A stretch of 64,000 nt of DNA from Porticoccaceae bacterium. Lineage in GTDB: Bacteria; Pseudomonadota; Gammaproteobacteria; Pseudomonadales; Porticoccaceae. Position numbers and translations under genes: made by a program. The stretch lies in the NCBI GenBank assembly GCA_902562425.1, contig CACETF010000009.1, positions 50,476 to 114,475 of the forward strand, written 5' to 3'. Under the pieces are notes generated by a model, which was given only the letters and a program-made list of their open reading frames with translations, was not told the DNA's origin and did no database searches. Below, in pieces: positions 48,751-58,424 of the stretch. Numbering within the stretch: position 1 is the stretch's first letter; each line of letters begins with the position of its first letter.

Positions 48751-49722
48751 TTACTTTACCGCCTTATTACTCCAGTCAAATTTCTGATTCATCTTGAAGC
48801 ATAAAGTCCTGAAGTCAAAAAAAATTTCTTCCCAGATTAGTTGAGGATTTGGGTTCGACGCTGATAAGAACCACTCACGTGCACGTATCAATTTATCATA
48901 AAAAATGAATACTTGCGGCACACATTTATTACCAAGGTCCTGTTTTACTTCTTTTACGAGATGAGTCAAAAACCAATCAACCAACTGGACATGATTACTA
49001 TTTTGGCAAAAGCGTGCAGCATCCAAAGGGGAGGCCTCAAATCGGCTTAACTTTCCAATCCATTTCTCGAATTCTGCCCTGTGCTTATAAATTTTTCCAT
49101 CCAAAAAGTGCTTTGCTAGAAAGGGTCGACCGTCCGCAATATCCAAAACCTCTTTGGCTTCGGCGGTACTATCAGTAAATTGTTCCAACCATTTTATGGA
49201 TATTTCTCTGGAAGGAGCAGTAAATATAATGCTATGGCAGCGACTTTTCACAGTATTGGGAAGACGCCATACAAACTGAGAGGTCAGTAGTATTGACGTC
49301 TCACGAGTTGGCTCCTCAAGAGTCTTCAGAAGCGCATTACTTGCCTGAAGTGTCAAACTATCAGCTGGATTTATCAACGCAATTTTCCAGCCTCCCTGTT
49401 GAGCAGTTTTATTAAGACTATCAGACAGTTTTCGAACATCTTCAATACCGATAGTTTTGCCAACTTTTTCTGGTTGAAGTACGTTGAAATCTGGATGGTT
49501 ACCAGCACTCGTCAAATAACATCCTTTACAAGCGCCGCAAGGATGAAGAGCAGTTCTTTTTTGACACAAAAGGTACCTAGCCAACAACTGGGCAAAATAT
49601 TTTTTACCTAGACCCGAACTACCAATTAGCAAAATTGCATGCGGCATACGATTATTGTCAACTAAGCATATAATTTTCTCCCAAATGTACCTTTGCCAGC
49701 TTAACGGCTGTGTAAATTTCAT
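48751..49722 (-). CDS. holB: DNA polymerase III delta' subunit
   Basis: A clamp-loader subunit of 323 residues. The AAA+ fold is visible: the P-loop GSSGLGKK near residue 33-40, the zinc module C-x(8)-C-x(2)-C-x(2)-C (CQKRTALHPCGACKGC), the NALLKTLEEP sensor block and SRC near sensor 1. It follows tmk by 10 bases on the same strand, the usual tmk-holB pair. Confidence 0.93.
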   Translation of the reverse strand: MKFTQPLSWQRYIWEKIICLVDNNRMPHAILLIGSSGLGKKYFAQLLARYLLCQKRTALHPCGACKGCYLTSAGNHPDFNVLQPEKVGKTIGIEDVRKLSDSLNKTAQQGGWKIALINPADSLTLQASNALLKTLEEPTRETSILLTSQFVWRLPNTVKSRCHSIIFTAPSREISIKWLEQFTDSTAEAKEVLDIADGRPFLAKHFLDGKIYKHRAEFEKWIGKLSRFEASPLDAARFCQNSNHVQLVDWFLTHLVKEVKQDLGNKCVPQVFIFYDKLIRAREWFLSASNPNPQLIWEEIFFDFRTLCFKMNQKFDWSNKAVK

Positions 49723-49732
49723 AAAATCACGC

Positions 49733-50368
49733 TTAATCCATAAATTCTAGAAGAATCTTGTTAAGTTGAGCTTGAACATCTTCAATCGGTTTTGACGCAT
49801 CAATTATCTTACATCGCTCCGAAAAACGTTTCGCTCTCGATAAATAATTTTCCCTCACGCGATCAAAAAAACTTAAATCCTCCTGTTCGAATCTATCCGG
49901 CGCACTCCTTCCACGCGCACGTCTGAGGCCATCTGCCACAGGAAGATCAAAAATTATGGTAAGGTCAGGTTGCATTTTTAGTTGGGTAATAGATTCCAGG
50001 CACTTAATAGTGTTATTCGATATACCTCTCCCCGCGCCTTGATATGCATAACTCGCATCGGTAAATCTATCACACACAACCCATGTGGCATTTGCTAATG
50101 AAGGTTTTATGAGTTGCTCAAGATGCTGAGTTCGACTTGCAAAAACTAAAAAGAGTTCTGTCATTGGCATAATCTCTTCAGTGTGCGAACCTAACAAAAG
50201 CGCCCTAATATCCTCACAGAGCGGCGTTCCGCCGGGTTCCCGAGTAACAACATGTTTGATATCTCTTGCTGTAAGCCATTCACTAATATATTGAATATTT
50301 GTGGTTTTACCTACCCCCTCTATCCCTTCCAGAGTAATAAACATTCCAGTTCTTGCGAATTGATTCAT
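49733..50368 (-). CDS. tmk: Thymidylate kinase
   Basis: It phosphorylates dTMP to dTDP. It has the P-loop EGIEGVGKTTN near residues 15-25, the DRFTDASYAYQGAGRG substrate segment and the LID RARGRSAPDRFEQED. From the ATG at 50368 it has 211 residues; the frame is open to a TTG at 50386. It sits between mltG and holB as in most gammaproteobacteria. Confidence 0.95.
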   Translation of the reverse strand: MNQFARTGMFITLEGIEGVGKTTNIQYISEWLTARDIKHVVTREPGGTPLCEDIRALLLGSHTEEIMPMTELFLVFASRTQHLEQLIKPSLANATWVVCDRFTDASYAYQGAGRGISNNTIKCLESITQLKMQPDLTIIFDLPVADGLRRARGRSAPDRFEQEDLSFFDRVRENYLSRAKRFSERCKIIDASKPIEDVQAQLNKILLEFMD

Positions 50369-50426
50369 ATCTATGTGGGTGCCCAAAGTATACCTAAATT
50401 TGTACGGCGAATTTGTATCTTAACGT

Positions 50427-51470
50427 CTAATTTAACTGGAACTCTCGCACAGCTTTTTTGTGTTCCTTGTAAGTATCAGAGAATACATGACTGCCATCAC
50501 CTTTAGCGACAAAATACAGACTATTTCCTTCAAGTGGATTTAAAGCAGCTTCGATAGAGGCTCTGCCGGGCATCGATATCGGCGTGGGTGGTAATCCTCT
50601 AATTTTATATGTATTGTAAGCATTTTTTTCTCGCAAATGAGATCTTCGTATATTTCCGTCAAATCGTGCTCCCAAACCGTATATCACTGTTGGGTCGGTT
50701 TCAAGTCGCATTTTCTTCTGTAATCTTCTTACAAACACTCCAGCAATGCGTGCTCTCTCAGCCGCAATGCCAGTTTCTTTTTCAACTATCGAGGCCATGA
50801 TTAAAGCCTCATAAGGTTTATCATAAGGTAATCCAGGGGCCCTAAGAGACCAAAGTTCTCCGAGTTGAGTGCGCATTTTGTGATGAGCTCTTGAAAGTAT
50901 ATCTACTGTTTCATCTGCACTAGAGTAACGATAGGTGTCAGGAAAGAACCATCCCTCTGGATGAGCTATAGAAATTTTTGACGCTGCTAGAATCTCAGAA
51001 TCAGATAAAGATTTATCCTGAGAAAATTGTGGAAAACTATGTAAGTAGTTCCGCATTTGCGAAAAATTCCACCCCTCTATAAATGTGAGTCGTCGAACTA
51101 TCACAATCCCTTCGTTAAACTTTTCAAGGATTGATAAGGAGTTATCGTCGTGTTGTAACCAATACTCTCCAGCTTGCACAACTTGCTTATCGGAAAGCCG
51201 GGCATAAACTATTAGATAATCTGGATTCGAAATAATACCTGCGATATGGAGTTGCTGCACAACTCGTGCTAGTGAGTCGCCCCTGTTAATAATCCATGGA
51301 TAACGATGATCAGACGCGTGGGGCATCAAGTCAGAAGACTTTATCTTTGGCAAATGATCGATCAGTATAGATTTATGTAATGTTGCATAAAAGTTCAAAA
51401 CTACAAAGCTTATGGCTATCCCAGTTAAAATACCAAAGACAATTGAAGTACGTAATATTTTTTTTTTCAT
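50427..51470 (-). CDS. mltG: Endolytic murein transglycosylase MltG
   Basis: A single-pass inner-membrane protein (helix about 8-28) with a 320-residue periplasmic YceG domain that cleaves nascent glycan strands. The catalytic glutamate is in IMASIVEKETG, followed by RLQKKMRLETDPTVIYGLG and PTPISMPG. The ATG overlaps the pabC stop by four bases, so the pair is translationally coupled. Confidence 0.95.
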   Translation of the reverse strand: MKKKILRTSIVFGILTGIAISFVVLNFYATLHKSILIDHLPKIKSSDLMPHASDHRYPWIINRGDSLARVVQQLHIAGIISNPDYLIVYARLSDKQVVQAGEYWLQHDDNSLSILEKFNEGIVIVRRLTFIEGWNFSQMRNYLHSFPQFSQDKSLSDSEILAASKISIAHPEGWFFPDTYRYSSADETVDILSRAHHKMRTQLGELWSLRAPGLPYDKPYEALIMASIVEKETGIAAERARIAGVFVRRLQKKMRLETDPTVIYGLGARFDGNIRRSHLREKNAYNTYKIRGLPPTPISMPGRASIEAALNPLEGNSLYFVAKGDGSHVFSDTYKEHKKAVREFQLN

Positions 51471-52297
51471 TTATAGCAAGGATATAGATTAGAGAGCTCT
51501 CTACGAAGTTTTTTTGTTTTCTCGCCAATCGTCCAAGATAGATCAGGGAATAGAGAACTTACCGGCATGATGCCGCGAACAGCGTTACAAACAAACCACT
51601 CTGAACAATTTTTAATCTCATGAAGCTTTACTTTTCGAATAGCAACAGATTCCGACAGAGCTGGCATTATTTTTTTAATGAGTAAAGATCTCATCACCCC
51701 CTCTATACCACACTGATTGATAAGTGGCGTCACCCATCCGCTCGATGACAAAAAAAAGACATTACCAAACGTTGTCTCCACCACTAATTCATTTTGATCC
51801 AACATAATTCCGTCGTCAAACTGATCATCCCATTCAGCTCTCGCCAAAATCTGATCAAGTCGATTCAGATGTTTCATTCCCGATAAAACAGGATTTGAGG
51901 GAAGTCGATAATCACACACCCTCATTTTAATTCCATTTGATGGCATATCTGGGAACTCTGCAGGTAAAGTGCGGTAACTAATGATGTAGGTCGGCTCACA
52001 CGTTTTGTCAATTCTGTAGCCACCTAAAGAACCACTCGACATCACTGTAAGCCTCAAGATACCGCTCCCAGAATGAGTCTGACGGATGCTGCTTAAAAAG
52101 TTATGAACACGTTCTCTCAGAACTCGACTATCAGTCTGGAGATAAATTTTTTTTGAATGTTCATTGACTCTTCTCATATGGTAATAAAGCAAGGGGATAT
52201 CCCATTTGAAAACTCGCATTGTTTCAAACACGCCGTGGCCGAACATCTGGATATGATCGAGTTTAGAAGACTCGCTAACGAAGTCTTGATTAATCAT
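51467..52297 (-). CDS. pabC: Aminodeoxychorismate lyase
   Basis: A PLP-dependent class IV aminotransferase-fold enzyme that releases 4-aminobenzoate and pyruvate for folate synthesis. The PLP lysine is in SGMKHLNRLDQ, and the N-terminal FGHGVFETMRV and the ETTFGNVFF segments are conserved. The frame is open to an ATG at 52339; the M at 52297 gives the family's normal N-terminus (MINQDF…), but no start has a well-spaced ribosome site. The gene follows the acpP terminator, so it needs its own promoter or read-through. fabF, normally between acpP and pabC, is missing. Confidence 0.9.
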   Translation of the reverse strand: MINQDFVSESSKLDHIQMFGHGVFETMRVFKWDIPLLYYHMRRVNEHSKKIYLQTDSRVLRERVHNFLSSIRQTHSGSGILRLTVMSSGSLGGYRIDKTCEPTYIISYRTLPAEFPDMPSNGIKMRVCDYRLPSNPVLSGMKHLNRLDQILARAEWDDQFDDGIMLDQNELVVETTFGNVFFLSSSGWVTPLINQCGIEGVMRSLLIKKIMPALSESVAIRKVKLHEIKNCSEWFVCNAVRGIMPVSSLFPDLSWTIGEKTKKLRRELSNLYPCYK

Positions 52298-52349
52298 TCC
52301 TACTTCGTATTGAGTGAACATTTCAGTCACGAAGACCATGCTGTGAAGA

Positions 52350-52380
52350 TATGAAAAAGCCGCTCCTTCGAGCGGCGTTT
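52350..52380 (-). terminator. Rho-independent terminator of acpP
   Basis: On the minus strand GCCGCTC-GAAG-GAGCGGC forms a perfect 7-bp GC stem with a 4-base loop, followed directly by TTTTTC. It lies 19 bases after the acpP stop and is the strongest terminator in the window. Confidence 0.9.
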
Positions 52381-52395
52381 GAGAAAACCTCGTAA

Positions 52396-52629
52396 CTAAC
52401 TCTGGGCATTAATATAGTTGATAGCATCTTCCACGGTTGCGATTTTTTCTGCCTCTTCATCCGGTATCTCAGCGTCAAATTCTTCCTCCAGCGCCATTAT
52501 AAGTTCCACAGTATCCAGAGAGTCTGCACCTAAATCTTCAACAAAAGATGAACTAACTTGAATCTCCTCCTCTTTCACACCAAGCTGTTCGGCCACCATT
52601 TTGATAACACGTTCTTCTATGCTGCTCAT
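52396..52629 (-). CDS. acpP: Acyl carrier protein
   Basis: A 77-residue acidic four-helix carrier of fatty-acid synthesis. The phosphopantetheine serine is S37 in the conserved [14 protein letters not shown] precedes the ATG by about 9 bases. The fabG-acpP pair is normal, but a strong terminator follows it here instead of fabF. Confidence 0.97.
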   Translation of the reverse strand: MSSIEERVIKMVAEQLGVKEEEIQVSSSFVEDLGADSLDTVELIMALEEEFDAEIPDEEAEKIATVEDAINYINAQS

Positions 52630-52782
52630 AAATAAATCACTCCAAATGTAGGATCACTTTAAATTCACAGTGAGTAACAAATACCGATTAAAAGCTAATC
52701 TTTCCGCGCGCATTTTACCTTACAATCTGAAAAAAGCTAACACCGTTTTTATAAAATGTAAATATTTATATATATCAATGTT

Positions 52783-53526
52783 TTATCTCATAAACATACC
52801 TCCATTTACATGGATAATCTCACCGGTGATGTAACTGGCCGCATCACTTGCAAGAAATTTGACTACTTCCGACACCTCAGAGGACCTCCCTAAACGTTGG
52901 AGCGGTATCGTTTTCAAGATAGCCTCTTTTTGAGAATCGACCAGCTTTTGGGTCATATCGGTTTCAATAAATCCGGGTGCAACAGAGTTTACGGTAATAT
53001 TCCGTGAACCCATCTCTTGTGCTAAAGCACGGGAGAATCCATCCACGCCAGATTTCGAAGCGGCGTAATTAGTCTGTCCTATGTTACCAATTGACCCAAT
53101 TACTGAACTAATATTTATTATTCGTCCCCAGCGGTTTTTCATCATGCCTTTCAGACAGGCCTTGGTGATATGGAAGACCGCATTAAGATTTATGTCAATT
53201 ACGTCGTGCCATTCTTTGTTAGACATACGCAACGTCAAATTATCCCTAGTGATTCCCGCGTTATTAATCAGTATGTCGATGCTCTCTCGCATGCTAACCA
53301 ACTTTTTAATAAAAATTTCTGTGGATTCAGGATCGCCAAAATCCAATTTCAACCCAATGATTTTCCCCGAGTGACTGTTTAATGATGATGTTATCCTCTG
53401 AGCGCCTTCCTCTGAGGTAGACGTACCGATAATATTATAGCCTTCTTTAGCAAAAGATTCGGATATAGCTTGGCCAATCCCCCTACTCGCGCCTGTAATG
53501 AGAATATTTCTTTGTTTTTTACTCAT
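52783..53526 (-). CDS. fabG: 3-oxoacyl-ACP reductase FabG
   Basis: A short-chain dehydrogenase/reductase of 247 residues that reduces beta-ketoacyl-ACP with NADPH. It has TGASRGIGQ near residue 10, NNAGIT, and the catalytic S…Y-x-x-x-K (SSVIGSIGNIGQTNYAASKSG). Its ATG at 53526 lies just past the fabD stop; the open frame to 53553 adds nine non-family residues. Confidence 0.96.
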   Translation of the reverse strand: MSKKQRNILITGASRGIGQAISESFAKEGYNIIGTSTSEEGAQRITSSLNSHSGKIIGLKLDFGDPESTEIFIKKLVSMRESIDILINNAGITRDNLTLRMSNKEWHDVIDINLNAVFHITKACLKGMMKNRWGRIINISSVIGSIGNIGQTNYAASKSGVDGFSRALAQEMGSRNITVNSVAPGFIETDMTQKLVDSQKEAILKTIPLQRLGRSSEVSEVVKFLASDAASYITGEIIHVNGGMFMR

Positions 53527-53527
53527 G

Positions 53528-54472
53528 CTACTCGCCCTTCTCTCGCGAAGCATCCAATGCAGACAGAAAGCTAGTTACATCATGACTAGAAAATAATTTA
53601 AATGCCGGTTCTATTTTCCGAGCTAGTCCACTTAACACGCGTCCGGGACCACACTCAAAGTATGTATAAACTCCCAGTGCCTTGAGCGTCTCGATGCACG
53701 ATACCCACTGAACAGGATTGTAAATTTGCGCTAACATTAGTGAGCGAATCCTCTCTGGATCGCTTTCAAAATCTGCATTCAAGTTGTGAACTACAGGTAT
53801 ATCTGGAGGAGAAAAACGAATCGTTTTTAGATCTTGCTCTAACATCTCGGATGCTGGACGCATCATGCTAGTGTGAAATGGAGCACTTACAGGCAAGAGG
53901 AGCGCTCGTTTGGCTCCAGCGTCCTTTGCTAACATTATCGCACGCTTCACGCTGGAGGTTCTTCCTGCTATCACTACTTGCCCCGGAGCATTGAAATTAA
54001 CAGCGCAGACATTGTTGCTATCATCTGCACTTCTACAAATACTAATGACTGCAGCATTATCTATACCCAGTATTGCTGCCATTGCACCCTCTCCAATTGG
54101 CACAGCTGCTTGCATCAGCTGCCCTCTTTTTTCAACAATTTTAATGGCATCAATAAATGATACGACGTTACTGCACACTAAAGCCGACCACTCCCCCAAG
54201 CTATGACCCGCAACATAATCTGGCTTGCGACCACCCTTTGCACACCATAACCGCCAAATTGCTATGCTGCATGTCAAAATTATCGGTTGGGTACGATAAG
54301 TCTCTGTGATATCTATTGATGATTCATGTTGTATTGCGGCCCATAAATCGTAACCTAAAGTATCGGACGCTTCCTCAAAACAATCTCTTACCACTGCTTT
54401 CTCGGTAAACTCTCTGAGCATACCTTTAGACTGTGAACCTTGTCCTGGAAATAAAAATGCAGATTTTTTCAA
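53528..54472 (-). CDS. fabD: Malonyl-CoA:ACP transacylase
   Basis: It loads malonate onto ACP. The catalytic serine S91 is in AGHSLGEWSAL, and the N-terminal FPGQGSQSKGM and C-terminal ECGPGRVL are conserved (314 residues, normal). The start is a TTG just after a G-rich stretch (GGGGGG), 10 bases from the plsX stop. Confidence 0.95.
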   Translation of the reverse strand: MKKSAFLFPGQGSQSKGMLREFTEKAVVRDCFEEASDTLGYDLWAAIQHESSIDITETYRTQPIILTCSIAIWRLWCAKGGRKPDYVAGHSLGEWSALVCSNVVSFIDAIKIVEKRGQLMQAAVPIGEGAMAAILGIDNAAVISICRSADDSNNVCAVNFNAPGQVVIAGRTSSVKRAIMLAKDAGAKRALLLPVSAPFHTSMMRPASEMLEQDLKTIRFSPPDIPVVHNLNADFESDPERIRSLMLAQIYNPVQWVSCIETLKALGVYTYFECGPGRVLSGLARKIEPAFKLFSSHDVTSFLSALDASREKGE

Positions 54473-54482
54473 AAACCCCCCT

Positions 54483-55517
54483 TTACGATTTAGTAGTCAC
54501 AGCGAATTGAGTAATAAAACTTCTTTGAAGCGTTGGAAATACTCTCTGATCTACAACTTTTTGCGCAGTGACAAGAGCTTTACAAAAGGAATTCATATCG
54601 GCAGAGCCATGACTCTTGATAACTACTCCCTCTAGGCCTAAAAAAACAGCTCCGTTGTGATCAGCGGGATTAATAGTCCTACTGAGCGCTTCTGCCGATC
54701 CCTGAAAAAGAGATGCTCCTAAACGAGAAACCCAGTTCCTATCAAACATTTCTTGATATAACTCAGCTATCATTTTAGCAACACCCTCACTAGTCTTTAA
54801 AGCGATGTTGCCAGAAATGCCATCACACACTATGACATCAACATTTCCATGAAATATTTGGTTTGGCTCAATGAATCCGCAATAATTTATGTTATCGTCT
54901 TTACTAATTCGCTCGGCAGCCTCACGTATGAGTGAAGTCCCTTTTATTTGCTCAATACCAATATTAAGTAACCTCAGTGACGGATTGTCGGTTTTGTGCA
55001 AACATTGTGCAGCCAAAGATCCCAACCGAGCGAACTGGTGTAATTGCTCTGCCGAGCACTCTAGGTTTGCTCCCAAATCCAAAGCCAAAGTCGACCCATT
55101 TAGTGTTGGCAACGAAGCACAGATAGCTGGCCTCGTTATCCCCGGTAATGTTTTTAAAATCTGTGTGCCAAAGGACATCATCGTACCCGTATTTCCAGCG
55201 CTCACACACGCGTGTGCGCTACCAGATGCTACTGACTCAATAACCCTGGCCATTGATGAATTACGCTTATTTCTGAGCGCGAAAGTAGGCTTTTCTGAGT
55301 CATCCACCTTTGCTTTACATAAAATTAATTCAACTCTTGACTTAATATTTGGACATGAACAAACGGTAGTAAAAAATTCACATGCCTCTTGTGATCCAAC
55401 AAGAAGGATTCCCACATCGGAATACTCTTTTAGAAATGCTATCACCGCCTTGACGGTGACAAGCGGGCCCTGATCACCACCCATGGCGTCAACTGCTATA
55501 ATATTAGTATTGCTCAA
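54483..55517 (-). CDS. plsX: Phosphate acyltransferase PlsX
   Basis: It makes acyl-phosphate from acyl-ACP for phospholipid synthesis. The N-terminus IAVDAMGGDQGP, the SAGNTGTMMS and the CDGISGNIALKTSEG segments are family marks. The protein has 344 residues, normal. The start codon appears to be TTG at 55517, 14 bases beyond the rpmF stop. Confidence 0.95.
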   Translation of the reverse strand: MSNTNIIAVDAMGGDQGPLVTVKAVIAFLKEYSDVGILLVGSQEACEFFTTVCSCPNIKSRVELILCKAKVDDSEKPTFALRNKRNSSMARVIESVASGSAHACVSAGNTGTMMSFGTQILKTLPGITRPAICASLPTLNGSTLALDLGANLECSAEQLHQFARLGSLAAQCLHKTDNPSLRLLNIGIEQIKGTSLIREAAERISKDDNINYCGFIEPNQIFHGNVDVIVCDGISGNIALKTSEGVAKMIAELYQEMFDRNWVSRLGASLFQGSAEALSRTINPADHNGAVFLGLEGVVIKSHGSADMNSFCKALVTAQKVVDQRVFPTLQRSFITQFAVTTKS

Positions 55518-55531
55518 TTGCAGCTACTTCG

Positions 55532-55711
55532 TTAATCTACTGGAACCTCAACGACTTTTTTACCGCGGTAAAAACCGTCTGCAGTAATGTTGTGCCTCAG
55601 ATGCTTTTCGCCGGTCAGCTCATCGATTGATGTCGTTGGAATGGCAAGCGAGTCATGAGATCTGCGCATGCCCCGCTTAGAACGAGTCTTTCTGCTTTTC
55701 TGAACTGCCAT
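55532..55711 (-). CDS. rpmF: 50S ribosomal protein L32
   Basis: A 59-residue basic protein beginning [20 protein letters not shown] and ending with the KKVVEVP-type tail, the usual L32 form. The central [16 protein letters not shown] corresponds to the normal L32 end, which lacks zinc cysteines here as in many gammaproteobacteria. GGAG lies upstream of the ATG. It stands between yceD and plsX, its universal position. Confidence 0.95.
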   Translation of the reverse strand: MAVQKSRKTRSKRGMRRSHDSLAIPTTSIDELTGEKHLRHNITADGFYRGKKVVEVPVD

Positions 55712-55720
55712 GATAATCTC

Positions 55721-56221
55721 CTAATAAAAATCGATGTTTTTTAAAACATTAAATGGGTTATGGACATCGTTTGATACCTGTTGATAGTGTTTGATTAGCT
55801 CTGGGTTACATGCTGTGTTTTTGTGATAACTGACTGGAGGAAGAGCCATCAATAATTCATCTTCAAGTAAAGCGTAAAGGTCTCCAGTTCGTCCAACAAC
55901 TACCCATACATCTCTGGCGCTTCTAAATTTTTGCTCTTTCTCCTCGCAACTTACTACAACAAAAGAAAATGTTGACGAGAGATTAATTTGACACTTTTCT
56001 AGACATCGCTGGCAAATCACCTCTGCCTCAATTTCAACGATTCCACTGAGCTCGTAGGTCGATTCTTCTGAAATTTTGAAACATATTTCCGCTGATGCAT
56101 CCCTTGATAATTTGCAAACCGCTTCATTCAGCCTCAAAAGATGTTTTCGAGGAACGATACCCTGAATGCGCGAATTCTGCGATGATAGGGCACGAGGATT
56201 TACAGTTGCCGGAATAACCAT
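55721..56221 (-). CDS. yceD: YceD/DUF177 family protein (23S rRNA accumulation protein)
   Basis: The 166-residue protein has the family's C-x-x-C (VICQRCLEKCQ) and the downstream DLYALLEDELLMALPPVSYH segment with a closing NPFNVLKNI. YceD is needed for normal 23S rRNA levels in E. coli and is always next to rpmF, 9 bases away here. Translation probably continues into rpmF. Confidence 0.93.
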   Translation of the reverse strand: MVIPATVNPRALSSQNSRIQGIVPRKHLLRLNEAVCKLSRDASAEICFKISEESTYELSGIVEIEAEVICQRCLEKCQINLSSTFSFVVVSCEEKEQKFRSARDVWVVVGRTGDLYALLEDELLMALPPVSYHKNTACNPELIKHYQQVSNDVHNPFNVLKNIDFY

Positions 56222-56341
56222 ATAACTAGTTGATGTAATTTCTTGGCGGGCATGATAGGCACATCAATATCTACTGTCAAAAATAATTGAGATTAATAGT
56301 CAGCTGTGAAGCATTAATTGGCATCATGCGAAGGGGCAAAA

Positions 56342-56929
56342 ATGCTACCACTCATCTTAGCATCAGGATCAATTTATCGAGCAAAGCAGCAAAAAAGCCT
56401 TGGTCTCGAATTTTCTGTTGTAAATTCATCGGTGGAGGAGTCCCAGCTTTTGGGCGAAAGTCCGAAATCAATGGCGCTTAGGCTTGCACAACTAAAAGCA
56501 TTAGCCGTGGCGACTAAAAATTTTAATACTTTAGTAATTGGAGCTGACCAAGTCGTTGTCGTTGATGGAGTTGTGCTCAGAAAGCCGGGTAATTATGACG
56601 GTGCTGTTGCACAGCTGAAGACACAAAGTGGACGAAAGATTACTTTTTACACAGCTTGCGCTATCGTTAGTTGCACAAAAAACAATAGGCCTGTAATTCA
56701 AGCTGAAGTTATCGTCGCCAAAGTCCTAATCAAGGAAATCGCAGATCATCAGATCCACAGATACGTTAGCAGAGATGAACCGTTTAATTGTGCCGGGAGT
56801 TTTAAAGTGGAAAGCTTAGGCATTGCGCTTTGTGAGACTATCTGCTGCGAGGATCACACATCGCTAATTGGCCTTCCTCTCTTTTCGGTCATCCGGATGC
56901 TTGAACACTTTGATTATGAGTTGCCGTGA
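56342..56929 (+). CDS. maf: Maf-like nucleotide pyrophosphatase (YceF type)
   Basis: A 195-residue Maf protein that hydrolyses non-canonical or modified nucleoside triphosphates (YceF prefers m7GTP). The N-terminal LPLILASGSIYRAKQQ and GADQVVVVDG with the following KPG segment are characteristic. The ATG at 56342 has GGGG six bases upstream; the frame's TTG at 56318 is less likely. It is divergent from the yceD operon. Confidence 0.93.
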   Translation: MLPLILASGSIYRAKQQKSLGLEFSVVNSSVEESQLLGESPKSMALRLAQLKALAVATKNFNTLVIGADQVVVVDGVVLRKPGNYDGAVAQLKTQSGRKITFYTACAIVSCTKNNRPVIQAEVIVAKVLIKEIADHQIHRYVSRDEPFNCAGSFKVESLGIALCETICCEDHTSLIGLPLFSVIRMLEHFDYELP

Positions 56930-56949
56930 CAAAGAGTTGAGACTAAATG

Positions 56950-57891
56950 CTAAAGCCTATCCAATACTTTCTGTAAAGTTCGCGGTAACGGAGCTTTGAC
57001 GGTGAAAAATTCCCCAGTAATCGGATGATTAAAACTTAAAGAACTTGCATGAAGAAACAATCTACGTAATCCAAGTAGCCTTAGCTGAGAGTTGTATTCT
57101 TTGTCGCCATAACGTTGATCCCCAGCGATAGGTTGCCCAGCTGATTGGCAATGCACACGAATTTGATGAGTTCGACCTGTAACGATAAAAGCTTGGAGCA
57201 GAGTACTCGTTTTAAACAATCGAAGGATTTGAAAATTTGTAACAGAGTGCTTACCCTTAGGGTCAACGACAACCACTCTCTGTCCTGATTTCAACTGATT
57301 TTTTAAAAGTGAAGCACTTATCGTTTTCTGCCTTGCAGGCCATCGCTCTTTCACTAGGAGTTCATATGTTTTAGAAATATTTTTAGTGATCATCGCCCTT
57401 TGAAGAGTCAAAAGCACGGAGCGTTTTTTTGCAATCAAAAGGCATCCAGAGGTATCTTTGTCGAGCCGATGGACGAGCTCCAAAAACTTTGACTGGGGTC
57501 GATCTTGTCTAAGTAATTCAATTGCTCCCTGCGATATACCGCTTCCTCCATGTGTTGCAAGGCCACTTTTTTTGTCTAAAACAATAAGATCATCATCTTC
57601 ATGTAAAATCGAAAGTTTTGTGGAGTGAGCTCGATTATCCCAATTTTGTGCATGTGCCTCTCGGTAAGCAGTTCGAATAGGTGCTATTCTTATAATGTCG
57701 CCTGCTAAAAGTTTAGTATTTGGGCGTACGCGCTTCTTATTTACCCTGATCTCACCGATCCGAATCAACCTGTAGATGCGTGACTTCGGGACACCTTTTA
57801 ATTCTCGGAATAAAAAGTTATCGATTCGCTGATCGATGTGGTCTTCGTCGACCGTGACGAGAGAAACATGATTTCGGCACTGCTCAAACAC
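56950..57891 (-). CDS. rluC: 23S rRNA pseudouridine synthase RluC
   Basis: The 313-residue enzyme has an N-terminal S4 RNA-binding domain (about 20-75, SRIYRLIRIGEIRVNKKR) and an RluA-type catalytic domain with D144 in VHRLDKDTSGCLLIAK. It makes pseudouridines at 955, 2504 and 2580 of 23S rRNA in E. coli. The start codon appears to be GTG. It is divergent from rne, as in E. coli. Confidence 0.95.
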   Translation of the reverse strand: MFEQCRNHVSLVTVDEDHIDQRIDNFLFRELKGVPKSRIYRLIRIGEIRVNKKRVRPNTKLLAGDIIRIAPIRTAYREAHAQNWDNRAHSTKLSILHEDDDLIVLDKKSGLATHGGSGISQGAIELLRQDRPQSKFLELVHRLDKDTSGCLLIAKKRSVLLTLQRAMITKNISKTYELLVKERWPARQKTISASLLKNQLKSGQRVVVVDPKGKHSVTNFQILRLFKTSTLLQAFIVTGRTHQIRVHCQSAGQPIAGDQRYGDKEYNSQLRLLGLRRLFLHASSLSFNHPITGEFFTVKAPLPRTLQKVLDRL

Positions 57892-58424
57892 TATTTAAAA
57901 CTCGCTTTTGTTTGACTAGTATATCTTTCGAAACGGCAAATTCTCAATGACGCTTGAGATTAAATTGAAATCTAAATGTAGTTTTGTTAACCTTGCGGTT
58001 AAGAGCTCCTGAACTCAACACGGAGGAATGCGAGAATCAGTAGAGCGATAAACCTTAGAACTGTAGGGTAAAGACACAAGAAGCTTGGTCAAACAGAATG
58101 TGACCGGCTTCGCAATTGGCTGACCGGAATCAGCAAGAAAATTTTAGGATAAAAAATTAAAAGCCTGTTTATGTTGAAATATCATATCCTCACACGTTTT
58201 GTATTCGGAACGAGGAGTAGCAATACTTCACCAAAAAGAAATTACGATAATAGGCAATGATAAGCAGCAATGCATAGATATTGTTAGCTGACATGCAGGG
58301 CAAGTTTGTATCAAGCTACTTCTATAACCTTTAAGTAGTGTATATTTCTTGCTCGTAATTATAATTTTCTCCTTTTTTTTCAGATGCTTATATCCGGTTT
58401 TCAAATACGGAGAAACTGCAGCAC
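57892..58424. promoter_or_regulatory. rne upstream region and long 5' leader
   Basis: This 533-base spacer between divergent rluC and rne probably includes the rne leader, which in E. coli is long and mediates autoregulation. A perfect inverted repeat TTAACC-TTGC-GGTTAA is at 57987-58002, and a direct repeat TGACCGG lies near 58100-58130. I cannot identify hairpins homologous to the E. coli ones. Confidence 0.4.
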
